In this document: positions 33,001-44,032 of the stretch, piece after piece
Numbering within the stretch: the stretch's first letter is position 1
Layout of the letters: each line of letters opens with the position of its first letter
Assembly: GCF_018294505.1 (NCBI RefSeq)
Contig: NC_057813.1
Location: forward strand, 320,005,191 to 320,069,190
Source: Triticum aestivum
Taxonomy: Eukaryota; Streptophyta; Magnoliopsida; Poales; Poaceae
Length of the DNA: 64,000 bases
Direction: 5' to 3'
Translations under genes and position numbers: made by a program
The notes under the pieces: generated by a model
What the model was told of the DNA's origin: nothing
The model's database searches: none
What the model saw: only the letters and a program-made list of their open reading frames with translations

Positions 33001-34259
33001 CAATATGAAGCCCTCTTCCAACAGCATTTCGGGCATCAAGATGACCTCAAATGTAAATGATGCAATGGAATGAAATGATTTACTCTTCGAGACGAACAAT
33101 TTGACATATTACACGCCCAAAACGGAGCTACAGATGCGAAGATGTGATGCAATGAACATGCAATGATTTTAACAGCAGAAAATGACAGTCGAAAATGGGG
33201 GGGGGGAGTCAACCGGATCTGGATCTGGCCCGGGTCCCGAGGTCGCCGGAGTCGGAGGCGACGGCGGCCGGAGACGGAGGCGGCCGGGGCGGCTGCTGGG
33301 GGCGCCGGATCCGGGCGGCGCCGGCGGAGAGGCGGCCGGAGGAGGCGCGGGCGGCGAGCGCGGCGCCGGAGACGGAGGAGACCGGCGACGGGCGCGCGGG
33401 CCGGGCGGCGAGGCGACGCGGGAGGCGGCCGGACGCGGGAGGCGGCCGGCGGCGCGGCGGCGGAGGACAGCGCCGGCGTCGGGCGCGGCGAAGCGCGGAC
33501 CGAGCGGGGGGAGCGGCAGCGGGCGCGCGGGCTGGACGGGCCTCGCATGGGCCCGGCAGGCCGGCGGCGCGGGGCGCGGCGGAGGGCCACGTGGCGAACT
33601 CCGATTTGCCGGGGCGCGGCGGCGGACGCGTCCGGTCCGATCCGGACGTGTCCGGCGGCGCGGAGGGGGAATTTCGCTAGGGTTTCGTCCGGAAATTCGG
33701 AGGGGGAGGCATATTTATAGGTAGAGGGAGCTAGGAGTGTCCAAATGAGGTGCGGTTTTCGCCCACTCGATCGTGATCCAACGACGGAGAGCATGGAAGT
33801 GGCTTAGATGGGTTATTGGGCTGTTTTGGAGGGGTGTTGGGCTGCAACTTAAAAGAGGCCTTTGCGGATATGCGGATAACCGTTGGAGTACCAAACGAGC
33901 TCCAAATGACCCGAAACTTGACAGGTGGTCAACCGGTGCTATACGAGGGCCACTTGGCAAGGCTCGGTCCATTCCGAGAACGTTCAACACCCGCACACGA
34001 AAAAGGAGACAAGAGGGGTGCGCCGGTGCATGTGGGAGTGTCGGATTGCGAAACGGACAACGGGGAAAATGCTCGGATGCATGAGATGAACACGTATGCA
34101 AAATGAAATGCACATGATGACATGATATGATATGCATGACAAGAATAAAATGCAAAAACAAAAGACAAAACCCAACCACGGAGGGAATATCATATCACAT
34201 AGCCGAAAATGGCAAGAGTTGGAGTTACAAAGATGGAAAGTTATATCCGGGGTGTTACA
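30066..34259 (-). repeat. 5' LTR of the chromovirus (4194 bp)
   Basis: It is collinear with 20417-24653 and ends in the inverted TGTAACACCC/GGGTGTTACA. Relative to the 3' copy it has a shorter G run at 33197-33207, lacks sequence near 31541 and in the GC-rich part, and has extra ACAACCTCGGCC near 32570. Confidence 0.93.
33712..33719 (-). promoter_or_regulatory. TATA box of the chromovirus promoter
   Basis: On the minus strand CCTATAAATATGCC occurs about 540 bp into the LTR, followed 30-40 bp later by AAACCCTAGC. The same arrangement is at 24106-24113 in the 3' LTR. It is the best candidate for the start of the genomic RNA, immediately before the GC-rich segment. Confidence 0.6.
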
Positions 34260-34264
34260 TTCAC
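34260..34264. repeat. Right target-site duplication of the chromovirus (TTCAC)
   Basis: It is identical to 20412-20416 and directly follows the LTR end TTACA. Confidence 0.95.
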
Positions 34265-34454
34265 CAACAATACTTATCAATTATTTGCCACTGTTTACAC
34301 ATTTTTATTTTTCACTTGAGAACTTTTATTTTTGACGTAAGTTTTAAATTTGAATTTGAACCGTTTTTAATCCAAACGAGTTTAGAAATAGTAGTTGTGG
34401 TTACGTGGCCTCATTAGCAGGGAATTACTGTAGCTTAATTATCCGGGCGTTACA
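34265..34454 (-). repeat. Gypsy LTR of element E, right part
   Basis: It continues 18110-20416 beyond the chromovirus and ends ATCCGGGCGTTACA. On the minus strand this is the LTR start TGTAACGCCCGGATAATTAA. The next base begins unrelated sequence. Confidence 0.65.
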
Positions 34455-35548
34455 ATTTAAGAAACGGTGAAAGGCCGGAATCTGGGAACCCAGAAACAGA
34501 AGGAAATAGAGAGAGCTCCAATCTCGGAGGGGCTCCGGCCCCTCCGCCTCCATGGAGGCCGAGTACCAGAGGGGAAACCCTCCTACCTCTAGGGGGGAGG
34601 TCAAGGAAGAATAAGAAGGAGGGGGCTCTCTCCCCCTTTCTCTCGGTGGCGCCGGAACACCGCCGGGGCGATCATCATGACGATGATCTACACCGAAAAG
34701 TTCGCCGCCGTCATCACCAACTCTCTAACCCTCTATGCAGCGGTCCAACCTCTCTTTTACCTGTTGTAATCTCTACTTGAACATCATGCTCAATGCTATA
34801 TGTTATTATCCAATGATATGTGGCTATCCTATGATGTTTGAGTAGATCCATTTTGTCCTATGGGTTGATTGATTATCATGATTGGTTTGAGTTGTATGTT
34901 TTATTATTGGTGTTGTCCTATGGTGCTCTCCGTGTCGTGCAAGCGTGAGGGATCCCCGATTTAGGGTTTGCAATATGTTCATGATTCACTTACGAAGGGT
35001 TGCTAGAGTGACAGAAGCTTAAACCCGAGTAAGGGGTTGTTTGCATATGGGAGTAAAGAGGACTTGATACCTTATGATGCTATGGTTGGGTTTTACCTTA
35101 ATGATCTTTAGTAGTTGCGGATGCTTGCAAGAGTTCCAATCATAAGTGCATATGATCCAAGTAGAGAAAGTATGTTAGCTTATGCCTCTTCCTCATATAA
35201 AATTTCAATAATGTTTACCGGTCTAGTTATCGATTGCCTGTGGACAAAAAACTTTCTTGTGACAAAAGGCTCTCTACTAATACTAACTTAATTGTTTCCT
35301 TATGTAAACAGCCCCTAGTTTTCATTTACGTGCTCTTTATTATCTTGCAAACCTATACTCAACACCTACAAAGTACTTCTACTTTCATACTTATTCTAGG
35401 TAAAGCGAACGTTAAGCGTGCGTAGAGTTGTATCGGTGGTCGATAGAACTTGAGGGAATATTTGTTCTACCTTTAGCTCCTCATTGGGTTCGACACTCTT
35501 ACTTATCGAAAGAGTCTACAACTGATCCCCTATACTTGTGGGTTATCA
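34455..35548 (+). repeat. 3' part of an Athila-type LTR
   Basis: The segment ends CTATACTTGTGGGTTATCA after TTGGGTTCGACACTC, a tail I associate with Triticeae Athila-type LTRs. It then abuts Copia pol at 35549 and not a primer site. The left end is cut at 34455. It includes GAGGGGCTCCGGCCCCTCCGCC, an inverted repeat, at about 34527-34548. No coding content is recognised. Confidence 0.55.
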
Positions 35549-38513
35549 ACTACCCGACTTTGATTTCAATATTCTATTTACCGAAGTAGATTGCCAAGTG
35601 TTTCATAGAGATAATCATAATATGGTCTTTACCGGTATTTTTAGAGGTGATCTATACATTGTCGATTTCATGAAGAGAGCCCAACATCATACTTGCTTAA
35701 TTGCTAAATCTTCTAAAGGATGGCTATGACATATAGAAGATTAGGTCATGTGGGCATGGAAAATCATGATAAGCTTATTAAAGGTGATCATACCCTTTGT
35801 GTTAAAGATGTTATATTTGACAAGCATATACTTTGCATTGCTTGTCAAGCAAGAAAATAGGTTGGAGGAAGTGATCCCATGAAGAACATCATGACCACGA
35901 GAAGACCACTCGAGCTACTTCATATGGATCTTTTCGGTCCCAACGCCTACAAGAGTCTCGGTGGTAACTCGTTCATTTTGGTCATTGTAGATGACTTTTC
36001 CAGATTCACCTGGGCATTCTTTCTTCATGACAAATCGCAGGTCCAAAAGATCTTCAAGAACTTTACCAAGAAGGCCCAAAACCAATTTGAAGTCAAGATC
36101 AACAAGGTTCGACGTGATAATGGAATGGAGTTCAAGAACGCCAATGTGGATACCTTTCTTTACGAAGAGGGGATTTCACATGAATTCTCGACTACGTACA
36201 TGCCTCAGCAAAATGGAGTTGTTGAGAGGAAGAACTGGACACTTATCTAGATGGCGAGAACGATGCTTGATTAATACAAGACGCCAAGACACTTTTTGGC
36301 GGAGGCGGTTGAGACAGCTTGTCATGCTACGAATCGACTATGTCTTCACAAGCTTCTCGGCAAAACGACATACGAGCTACTCATTGGTAACAAACCCAAG
36401 TTGGATACTTTTGATTATTTGGCTCAAAGTGCTACATTCTTGATAAGCATCGTGACTCAACATTTTCTCCTAAATCTCATTAAGGTTTCCTACTTGGTTA
36501 TGGTTCAAACTCTCACACTTACCATGTCTACAACAATTTCACCCGAAAGGTTGAAGAGAGGGTAGATGTGAAGTTTGATTAATATAACGGCTCGCAAGTA
36601 GAGAAATTTCCAATTGACATAGGAGACAAAGATCCATCGGAAGCAATCCAAAATTTCTCCATTGGCAAAATTTGCCCAAAGGAGAGTAATTCGTCCATTC
36701 AAGTGGAAGCCTGAACTTCACATCAAGGTGAACTACAAGTTGATTTAGAGGCATCCACAAGTGGAACACGTCAAGACGAAGGAAATGAGGAAGTACAATA
36801 AGATGAACCACCTCTACCTCCTTCTCCAGCTCCACAAGGGAATGACAACGCCACTAACAATGAAGAGGAAGATAAAGATGATGAGCATGTTCCACCCCAA
36901 CCCAAGCAAAAGCTCTCACGAGTTAGAGCAAGAGTCTCAAGAGATCATCCCGTCGAACAAATCTTCGATGACATTCAAACCAGGAGAATCACTCGCTCTA
37001 AAACTCATTTGTCTAACTTTTGTGAATGCTACTCATTCATTTATAGTGTTGAACCTATGAAGGTAGAAGAAGCTCTTGAAGATCCGGATTGGATAAATTC
37101 TATGCATGAAGAGCTACACAACTTTGAGAGAAATCAAGTGTGGACATTGGTTGAAAATCCCAACGATGATCATAATGTCATTGGAACCAAATGTTTTTTT
37201 GGAATAAGCAAGATGAAGATGGACAAGTTGCATGCAACAAGGCTCGTCTCATTGCTCAAGGCTACACTCAAGTCAAATGTATGGACTATGGTGAGACATA
37301 TGCCCCCGTTGCTAGACTCGAGTCCATTCACATTTTACTTGCTTATGCCAATCACCATGATATCACTTTATATCAAATTGAGGAAGTTTATGTTAAACAA
37401 CCTCCCGGCTTTGTTAATCCCAAGAAACCTAATCATGTCCACAAACTTCACAAAGCTTTTTATGGTCTTAACCAAGCTCCTAGAGCTTGGTATGAATGCT
37501 TGACTAAGTTTCTTATTGAAAAAGGCTTTGAAGTTGGGAAAATTGAATCTACACTTTTTACTAAAAGGGTTAATGTTGAATTATTTCAATGCCAAATTTA
37601 TGTGGATGATATCATATTTGGTCTACTAACCCCCATTTTAGTGAAAAGTTTGGAAGGCTAATGTCAGAGAAGTTTGAGATGTCTATGATGAGTGAACTCA
37701 AATTTTTCCTTGGATTGCAAATCAAGCAAACTAAGGAAGGTACCTTTGTCTCACAAACAAAGTATACCAAGGATCTTTTCAAGAAGTTCAACATGCAATA
37801 AAGCAAAGGTATGAAAACACCCATGCCTACTAGTGTACATCTTGATTTGACTAAGGATGGCAATCTAGATGACCAAAAGGTTTACCGTTCTATGATTGGT
37901 TCATTGTTATATCTATGTGCCTCCCATCCCGATATTATGCTAAGTGTGTGCATGTGCGCACGATATCAAGCGGCTCCTAAAGAGTGTCATCTTAAGGCCG
38001 TGAAAAGTATAGTGAGATATTTAATTCATACACCAAACTTTGGCATTTGGTATCCTAAGAGGTCATCTTTTGATCTTGTTGGCTTTTCCGATTTGGACTA
38101 TGCCGGTGACAAGGTCAATTGGAAGTCCACTTTGGGTACTTGTCAATTTCTTGGTAGATCCCTTGTGTCCTGGTCCTCCAAGAAAGAAAACTCGGTATCC
38201 TTATCCACCGCTAAAGCGAAATACATTGCTGCCGGATCATGTTGTGCTCAGTTACTTTGGATGACTCAAACTCTTAAAGATAATGGGATACATGTGAAAC
38301 ATGTTCCATTGCTTTGTGATAATGAAAGTGCGATTAAGAATTCCAACAATCCCGTGCAACATTCTCTAACTAAGCATATTGAAGTTCGACAACATTTAAT
38401 TCGAGATCATGTTGCTAAAGGAGACATCAATCTTAAGCATGTTCGTACCGATAAGCAATTGGCAGATATATTCACTAAAATCCTTGATGAAAAGGTATTT
38501 GTCATTTGAGAGG
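35549..38513 (+). pseudogene. Copia pol: integrase, reverse transcriptase, RNase H, decayed
   Basis: The domain order is Copia-type, with integrase before RT. The pre-integrase His/Cys region lies near 35740-35855. The integrase core shows HMDLFGP, VIVDDFSRFTW, RRDNGMEF and PQQNGVVERKN. RT shows ARLIAQGYTQ, YQIEEVYVKQPPGF, FYGLNQAPRAWYE and YVDDIIFG. RNase H shows SDLDYAGD, SWSSKKENSV, CDNESAIKN and LADIFTK. In-frame stops include 35727-35729, 35858-35860 and 36248-36250. Frameshifts occur near the T run at 37194-37200, near 37621 and near 38495. In RNase H the usual STAEAEY reads STAKAKY, losing the acidic residue. No active product is possible. Confidence 0.88.
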
Positions 38514-39702
38514 TGAACTAAATATCATTGATGCCTCAAACTTGGAATAGAGATTCCATATTGGATACATGCAAGGCATGAGCCCTTTGTGATTAATCCT
38601 TGATATTTCTCTTATGATGATGATCAATTATCTTGGATGTATTTTTGTACCCTTGCATGTTATCTAACCTGTGTTGGTACTTGGATGAGCCCCAATCAAG
38701 GAAATTAAAATTCACTCACATCCCAAGAAATTTCTTCATCACCAAGTTCTTATAGTTTGGTTGTTGATTTCAAGGAAGCATGAAATCACTCAACATATCC
38801 TTGGACTATTTCAATATTTCAAATTCCATGATTGTCAATTTGGATACACAGGTGCTATTCCTTGCAATACTAACCCATGTAGGAAGATGAAATTCAACTA
38901 CAAGTGGTGCTAAACCTTGAGAATCCAACATAAGTTCAACTACATGATCAAGATCAACACCACAACCCAAGCTATGTCATTCCATCTTAGAGAAGCTTTA
39001 CTCTGAGTCATGAGTTAAAGCAACTCAACAAGATGTGAATACATCAAAATGCTTAAAAGAAAAATGGTAACCCCATTTTGAGCTTAAACATTGAGTATGA
39101 CCTACAATCAAGTGATCTCACTTGACTCCCCAATCAATATACTCTAACATAGGTGACTTTGTCGCCGACCATCTCTAGATGAAGTTCTCTAGTGTTCTTT
39201 TTGCATAATTGATTTTCCATTTGCATGTTTTCTCGCCATTGTGTTTCTTTTCTAAAACAAAGAAAACTTATCCTAGATCACTTTTGCTTTCTCTGTCATT
39301 TGTTTGTGTATCTACAGTTAATCCATTGCAAATATTTATAAAAATTCCTTGAAAATCTATGTGAGATTTCATTTGCCAAGTGAGCTGAGTTGACAAAACT
39401 TTCCTCTGTGTTGAACTCGGTCTCAGCGATCCAAGCCCATCGGCTAGACTGAAATACAAGGTTCCCTTGTGCACAGTTCATCAGTACAATCGACAAGGAC
39501 TAACTCGGTCTCATCGATGAGCAACTTCAATGGCTCTGCTATTTCGAATTCACCGATAGAAACTGATCAACGTCACATATTTCATTGCTTAGAAAATAGT
39601 TTGTCATTTGATATTGCCTATTTTTCTTTAGCCCCACTCAATGATCCTTTTCCTCTATGAGCATCTTAAGCTACATGCTGCTTTGTACTGACTCTCAAGG
39701 AT
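38514..39702 (+). other. 3' spacer of the Copia element
   Basis: This is 1.2 kb downstream of pol without a recognisable frame. It contains two ACTCGGTCTCA motifs (39416, 39506) akin to the repeats in the element's LTR. SIRE-lineage elements may carry an env-like ORF here; I see none. Confidence 0.55.
39698..39702. repeat. Left target-site duplication (AGGAT) of the outer Athila-like element
   Basis: AGGAT precedes the LTR start TGACATGTCTCC and recurs at 54405-54409 after the other LTR end (AGACATCA). Confidence 0.93.
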
Positions 39703-41344
39703 TGACATGTCTCCAACGTATCTATAATTTACGAAGTATTCATGCCATGTTTACAACAATTTTGGATGGTTTTGGTAAGATTTGATTAGAAAAAACCCAG
39801 ACTGACGCTGTTTTTAGTAGAACTACCATGGTGTCCTTTTTTGTTCAGAAATAGAAGTTCTCAGAATGGGCTGAAAATTTACGGTGACTTTTTATGGACT
39901 AAAAGAGACCCCCAAGCACAAGAGTTGGCCCAGAAGAGTCCTGAGGCAACGACAAGGGTGGAGGGCGCCCCCCTATGGCACGCCCCTTGTCTTGCCGCTG
40001 CCTTGTGGAACCCCTTGACGTGAGACTAACGCCAAAAATTCCTATAAATCATGAAAGCCCCAGAAAGAAATCTAGATCAGGAGTTTCGCCACTTCAAGCC
40101 TCTGTAGCCATGAAAAACCAATCGGGAGCCCGTTCTGGGACCCTGCCGGAGGGGGAAACCATCAACAGAGGCCAGCTTCATCATCTCGGCAGTCTCCATG
40201 ATGAGGAGGTAGTAGTTTACCCTCGGGGCTGAGGGTATGTACTAGTAACTATGTGTTTGATCTCTCTCTCTCTCACGCGTGCGTGTTCTTGATTTGGCAC
40301 GATCTTGATGTACTGCGAGCTTTGTTATTATAGTTGGATCTTATGGTGTTCTTCCCTCTCTACCTTGTGATGAATTGAATCTTTTGCTTTGAGGTTTTGT
40401 TATGTCAGATTGTATCTTTGGATGTGAGAGCACTTGATGTATGTCTTGCGATGTGATACCTGTGGTGACAATGGGATGTCTATCGATCCACTTGATGTAT
40501 GTTTTGGTTATCAACTTGCGGATTCCCGTGGTGATATTGGTGTAATCTATGCATAGGGGTTGGTACGCGTTTTCATATTCCTTTCTCCGATAGAAATCTT
40601 GGGATACTCTTGAAGTTCTTTGTGTTGGATTGAATATTATGAATCTGAACTATGTGATGCATATCGTATAATTGACCCACGGATACTTGTGGTGACATTG
40701 GAGTATCTAGGTGACATTAGGGTTTGATGGATGTGTGTCATGTGGTGTTATTTTAATACAAACTCTAGGGCTGTTTGAGACACTTATAGGAATAGCTCAA
40801 TGAATTGATCGGAAAGAATAACTTTGAGGTGGTTTCGTACCCTATAGGCAATTTCACCTTATGTTCTCCGTGATAGGAACTCTGGAGTGATTCTTTGTTG
40901 CACGTTGAGGGATTGCCATACAATTCAATTATGTTATCATTGTTGAGAGACTTCGCACTAGTGAAAGTATGAACCTTATGCCTTGTTTTCAAGCATTGCA
41001 ATACCGTTTTTTCTCACTTTTGTTACTAGTTACCTTGATATTTTTTATATTTTCAGATTACAAAAACCCATATCTTCCATCCATATTACGCTTGTATCAC
41101 CATCTCTTTGCTGAACTAGTGCACCTATACAATTTACCATTGTATTGGGTCTGTTGGGGACACACGAGACTCTTTGTTATTTGGTTGCATGGTTATTTGA
41201 GAGAGACCATATTCATCCTATGCCTCCCACGGATTGATAAACCTTAGGTCATCCACTTGAGGGAAATTTGCTACTGTCCTACAAAACTCTGCGCTTGGAG
41301 GCCCAACACGAGTCTACAAGAAGAAGGTTGCGTAGTAGACATCA
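39703..41344 (+). repeat. 5' LTR of element H (1642 bp)
   Basis: It begins TGACATGTCTCCAACG and ends GTAGTAGACATCA. It is collinear with 52733-54404 but differs by a short CT run (40260-40274) and additional bases (AAGAAGAAGG against AAGAAGG near its end). GGGGGAAACCATCAAC and TTGATTTGGCACGATC are landmarks shared with the 3' copy. Confidence 0.9.
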
Positions 41345-41354
41345 AGATCTTTTG

Positions 41355-41371
41355 TGGCGCCATTGCTGGGG
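41355..41371 (+). promoter_or_regulatory. Primer-binding site of element H (tRNA-Asp type)
   Basis: TGGCGCCATTGCTGGGG lies 10 bp after the 5' LTR. Athila elements use TGGCGCCGTTGCCGGGGA, complementary to tRNA-Asp; two positions differ within these 17 bp. Confidence 0.75.
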
Positions 41372-41624
41372 TGGTGAGCGCTTGAAGGTATATCTTTAGA
41401 TCTTGCAATTGAATCTTTTAGTTTCTTGTTTTATCAGTAGTTTGGTCTATAAAATAAAGCTACAAAAAAATGGAATTGAGGTTGCCTCATATTCTTCATC
41501 TTTTTAATGTCTTTCGTGAAAATGATGGAAAGTAAAATTGTGCTCAAGTGTTAGAAGAAGAAGAAGTCAATAAAAGTTTGGTTCTAAATCATTGAATTAT
41601 GGGCATGATTGTAATGTTGTTAGT

Positions 41625-42440
41625 ATGAATTCTTTGAATATCCATGATGCTAACGATATTCAAAGCCATAAGCTTGGGGATGCTATGTTTGATGAAGTTG
41701 ATATTTTTTGTCCCCAAAGTTTTGATGAGCAAATTTATTATGATGATAGCATGCCTCCTATTTATGATGATTATATTGTTGAATGTGGGTTTGGAAGAGT
41801 GTCAACTCTAGGTAATTATCCCACTATTTTGTTGGGTGTTGAATCTTTTCATAATATTTATAAAAGTGGATTTGGAGAGGTCATGACTTTATTTAGTGAT
41901 GAATCCACTATTTTGGAAGAGGTTTCAATTGATTATGACAACAAAGTTGGTCTCTATGATGATTATTGTGATGACATGTATGCTATAAAGAATAATGATA
42001 ACCATGAGACTTGTCGTCATGATTTTAATTTTCAATTGGATTATGCCTCACATGATAGTTATTTTGTTGAGTTTGCTCCCACTACTATGAATGAGAGGAA
42101 TTTTTCTTATGTGGAGAGTAGTAAAATCTCTATGCTTGTGGATCATGAAAAGAATGCTTTATGTGATAGCTATATTGTTGAATTCATTGATGATGCTACT
42201 GAAAATTATTATGAGAGAGGAACATATGCCTTTACATATCTCAATAATATCAAGTGTCCTCTCTATGTGTTGAAAATCTTGAAGTTATTCTTGTTTTGCC
42301 TTCCTTTGCTAGTTGATTCTTGTTCCCATAAGTTGTTTGCTCATAAAATCCCTAAGCATAGGAAGTGGGTTAGACTTAAATGTGTTAGTCATATGCTTCA
42401 TGATGCTCCCATTATGTTTCAATTGTTATCTTTTGTGTGA
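41625..42440 (+). CDS. Orphan ORF of element H, unknown function
   Basis: The first ATG in the open frame is at 41625 (MNSLNIHDANDIQ), giving 271 residues to TGA 42438-42440. The protein is very acidic and rich in Asp, Tyr, Ser and His in its first 190 residues (YYDDSMPPIYDDYIVE, DDYCDDMYAI). A hydrophobic stretch, YVLKILKLFLFCLPLLV, is followed by a basic tail (HKIPKHRKWVRLKC), so a single membrane-anchored C-terminus is possible. I recognise similar ORFs from Triticeae repeats but know no function. It has no gag, protease or env motif. The intact frame in a pol-less element is notable. Confidence 0.6.
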   Translation: MNSLNIHDANDIQSHKLGDAMFDEVDIFCPQSFDEQIYYDDSMPPIYDDYIVECGFGRVSTLGNYPTILLGVESFHNIYKSGFGEVMTLFSDESTILEEVSIDYDNKVGLYDDYCDDMYAIKNNDNHETCRHDFNFQLDYASHDSYFVEFAPTTMNERNFSYVESSKISMLVDHEKNALCDSYIVEFIDDATENYYERGTYAFTYLNNIKCPLYVLKILKLFLFCLPLLVDSCSHKLFAHKIPKHRKWVRLKCVSHMLHDAPIMFQLLSFV

Positions 42441-44032
42441 GCATCATTGACATCATCATGCCTAGCTAAAAAGGCATTAAAGAAAAGCGCTTGTTGGGAG
42501 ACAAACCAATATTTACCCCTACTATATTTGTGTGTTTACATGATTATGCTACTGTAGTGGTCATGTTTTATAGATGTTGTTTCAATAAAGTTCCAAATAG
42601 AAACTTTTGCTCTCAGTCTAGGAATTTTCAAAATTCACTGAACGTGCTTTTGATCTGAATTTCTTACACAAGATTTATATGCAAATTTACAAGATTTTCC
42701 TAATTTTTCAGAATTTTTGGAGTTAAAGAAGTATATATGAAGTTTCCAGATTACTACAGACTATTCTGTTTTTGACAGATTCTGTTTTCATTGTGTTGTT
42801 TACTTATTTTGATGAATCTGTGAGTAGTATCGAAGGGTATGAACCATGGAGAAGTCAGAATAGAGTAGATATAACACCCATACAAATTTAGAATGAGTTC
42901 ACAACAGTACATAAGTGGTGATTAGCTTTATTATACTAACGGAGTGTCTAAGTTTTCTGTTGAGTTTTGTGTTGTGAAGTTTTCAAGTTTTTGGTAAAGT
43001 TTTGATGGACAACGGAGTGAGGAGTGCCAAGAGCGTAAGCTTGGGGATTCCCAAGTCATCCCAAGGAAATATTGAAGGACAACCAAGAGCCTAAGCTTGG
43101 GGATGCCCCGGAAGGCATCCCCTCTTTTGTCTTCAATCCATCGGTAAATTTACTTCAGGCTATATTTTTATTCACCACATGATATGTGTTTTTCTTGGAG
43201 AGTCATTTTATTTTTTTAGATTTGTTTGCTATTATTTGGAATATGTTTTAGTATCTTTTATTTCAATAAAGGCCTTCAATAAAAGTATCAAGGATAGCCT
43301 TCACCATGCACAATTTTCAAGTATATGAGTCGCTGTTTCAAAACAGAAAGTTTATTGCTATTGCAAAAAATCCCTGGAAAAGTCGGAATGTGATAAAAGC
43401 TTGAAATTTTGACACAACATGAAATGATAAATTATCTACAGTGTGTTAATTTTTCAGAATTTTTGAATTTAGGGAAGTATGGATCCTACCTCATCCTTTA
43501 CAGACTGTTCTGTTTGCACAGATTACTGTTATGTTTGCATTGTTTGCATATGTTTGCTTGTTTAATGATTCTATTTGAGGATAATAGTACTAAATACGCA
43601 GAGGAATTTATTATGCAATGTAAAGTTATAATTTTAGTGATTTCTACAGTAGATAATGGTAAGGTTTTGCATGGCTTTATACTAACTTATCTCACAAGTT
43701 CTTGTGGAGTTTTGTGTGGATGACATTTTAAGAATTAGGGAAACTATGATATGAGAGGAATTAAGGAGACACGAAAGCTCAAGCTTGGGGATGCCCAAGG
43801 CAGCCCTAATTAATATTTCAAGAGGTCTCAAGCATCTAAGCTTGGCGATGCCTCGGTTGGCATCCCACCTTTCTTCATCAACAATTATCGGTTAGCCTCG
43901 GTTGATCCTAAGTTTTTGCTTCTTCACATTATATGTGATATCCTTGCAATGTCATTTTATTTTGTTTTGCTTACTGTATGAATAAAATACATTAGACCTG
44001 AAAATTTTAAATTAGAGAGTCTCTTCACATTG
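42441..44032 (+). other. 3' non-coding region of element H with two related modules
   Basis: After the ORF comes CATCATGCCTAGCTAAAAAG, then two diverged modules of about 0.7 kb (roughly 42600-43310 and 43315-44000). Each contains TTTTTCAGAATTTTTG, ACAGACT.TTCTGTTT and a pair of AAGCTTGGGGAT-like motifs about 58 bp apart (43037/43095 and 43781/43838). These motifs resemble the element's polypurine tract. No coding sequence is recognisable. The nested element I interrupts it at 44032. Confidence 0.6.
43100..43123 (+). other. Stem-loop next to a polypurine-like motif
   Basis: GGGGATGCC, loop CCGGAA, GGCATCCCC forms a perfect 9 bp stem immediately after AAGCTT. A weaker version (GATGCC/GGCATC with loop TCGGTT) sits at 43847-43864 in the second module. 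Confidence 0.7.

Larger units (their letters stand above)
20417..34259 (-). mobile_element. Tekay-type chromovirus (Gypsy), nearly complete, element F
   Basis: Two LTRs of about 4.2 kb enclose a 5.4 kb internal region with gag-pol on the minus strand. The TSD is perfect (TTCAC), and LTR ends are TGTAACACCC/GGGTGTTACA. The order gag, protease, RT, RNase H, integrase and a C-terminal chromodomain, together with very long LTRs, fits the Tekay/Del chromovirus lineage. The element landed in a Gypsy LTR (element E). Apart from one in-frame stop the coding region is open, so the insertion is probably one of the younger events in the window. Confidence 0.93.
35549..39702 (+). mobile_element. Copia element (SIRE/Maximus-like), left part; continues at 54410
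   Basis: The element enters inside pol at 35549; its 5' LTR and gag are missing. Integrase, RT and RNase H follow on the + strand, then a spacer. It is interrupted at 39702 by an Athila-like element with the target duplication AGGAT and resumes at 54410, ending in a 3' LTR. SIRE/Maximus affiliation rests on the pol motifs, the AAAAAGGGGGAGATTG polypurine tract and the repeated TCGGTCTCACCGA of its LTR. Confidence 0.82.

Noticed and set aside
34527..34548. GAGGGGCTCCGGCCCCTC hairpin as a terminator or regulatory RNA
   Set aside because: This is plant LTR sequence; rho-independent terminators do not apply and there is no second copy to support a function.
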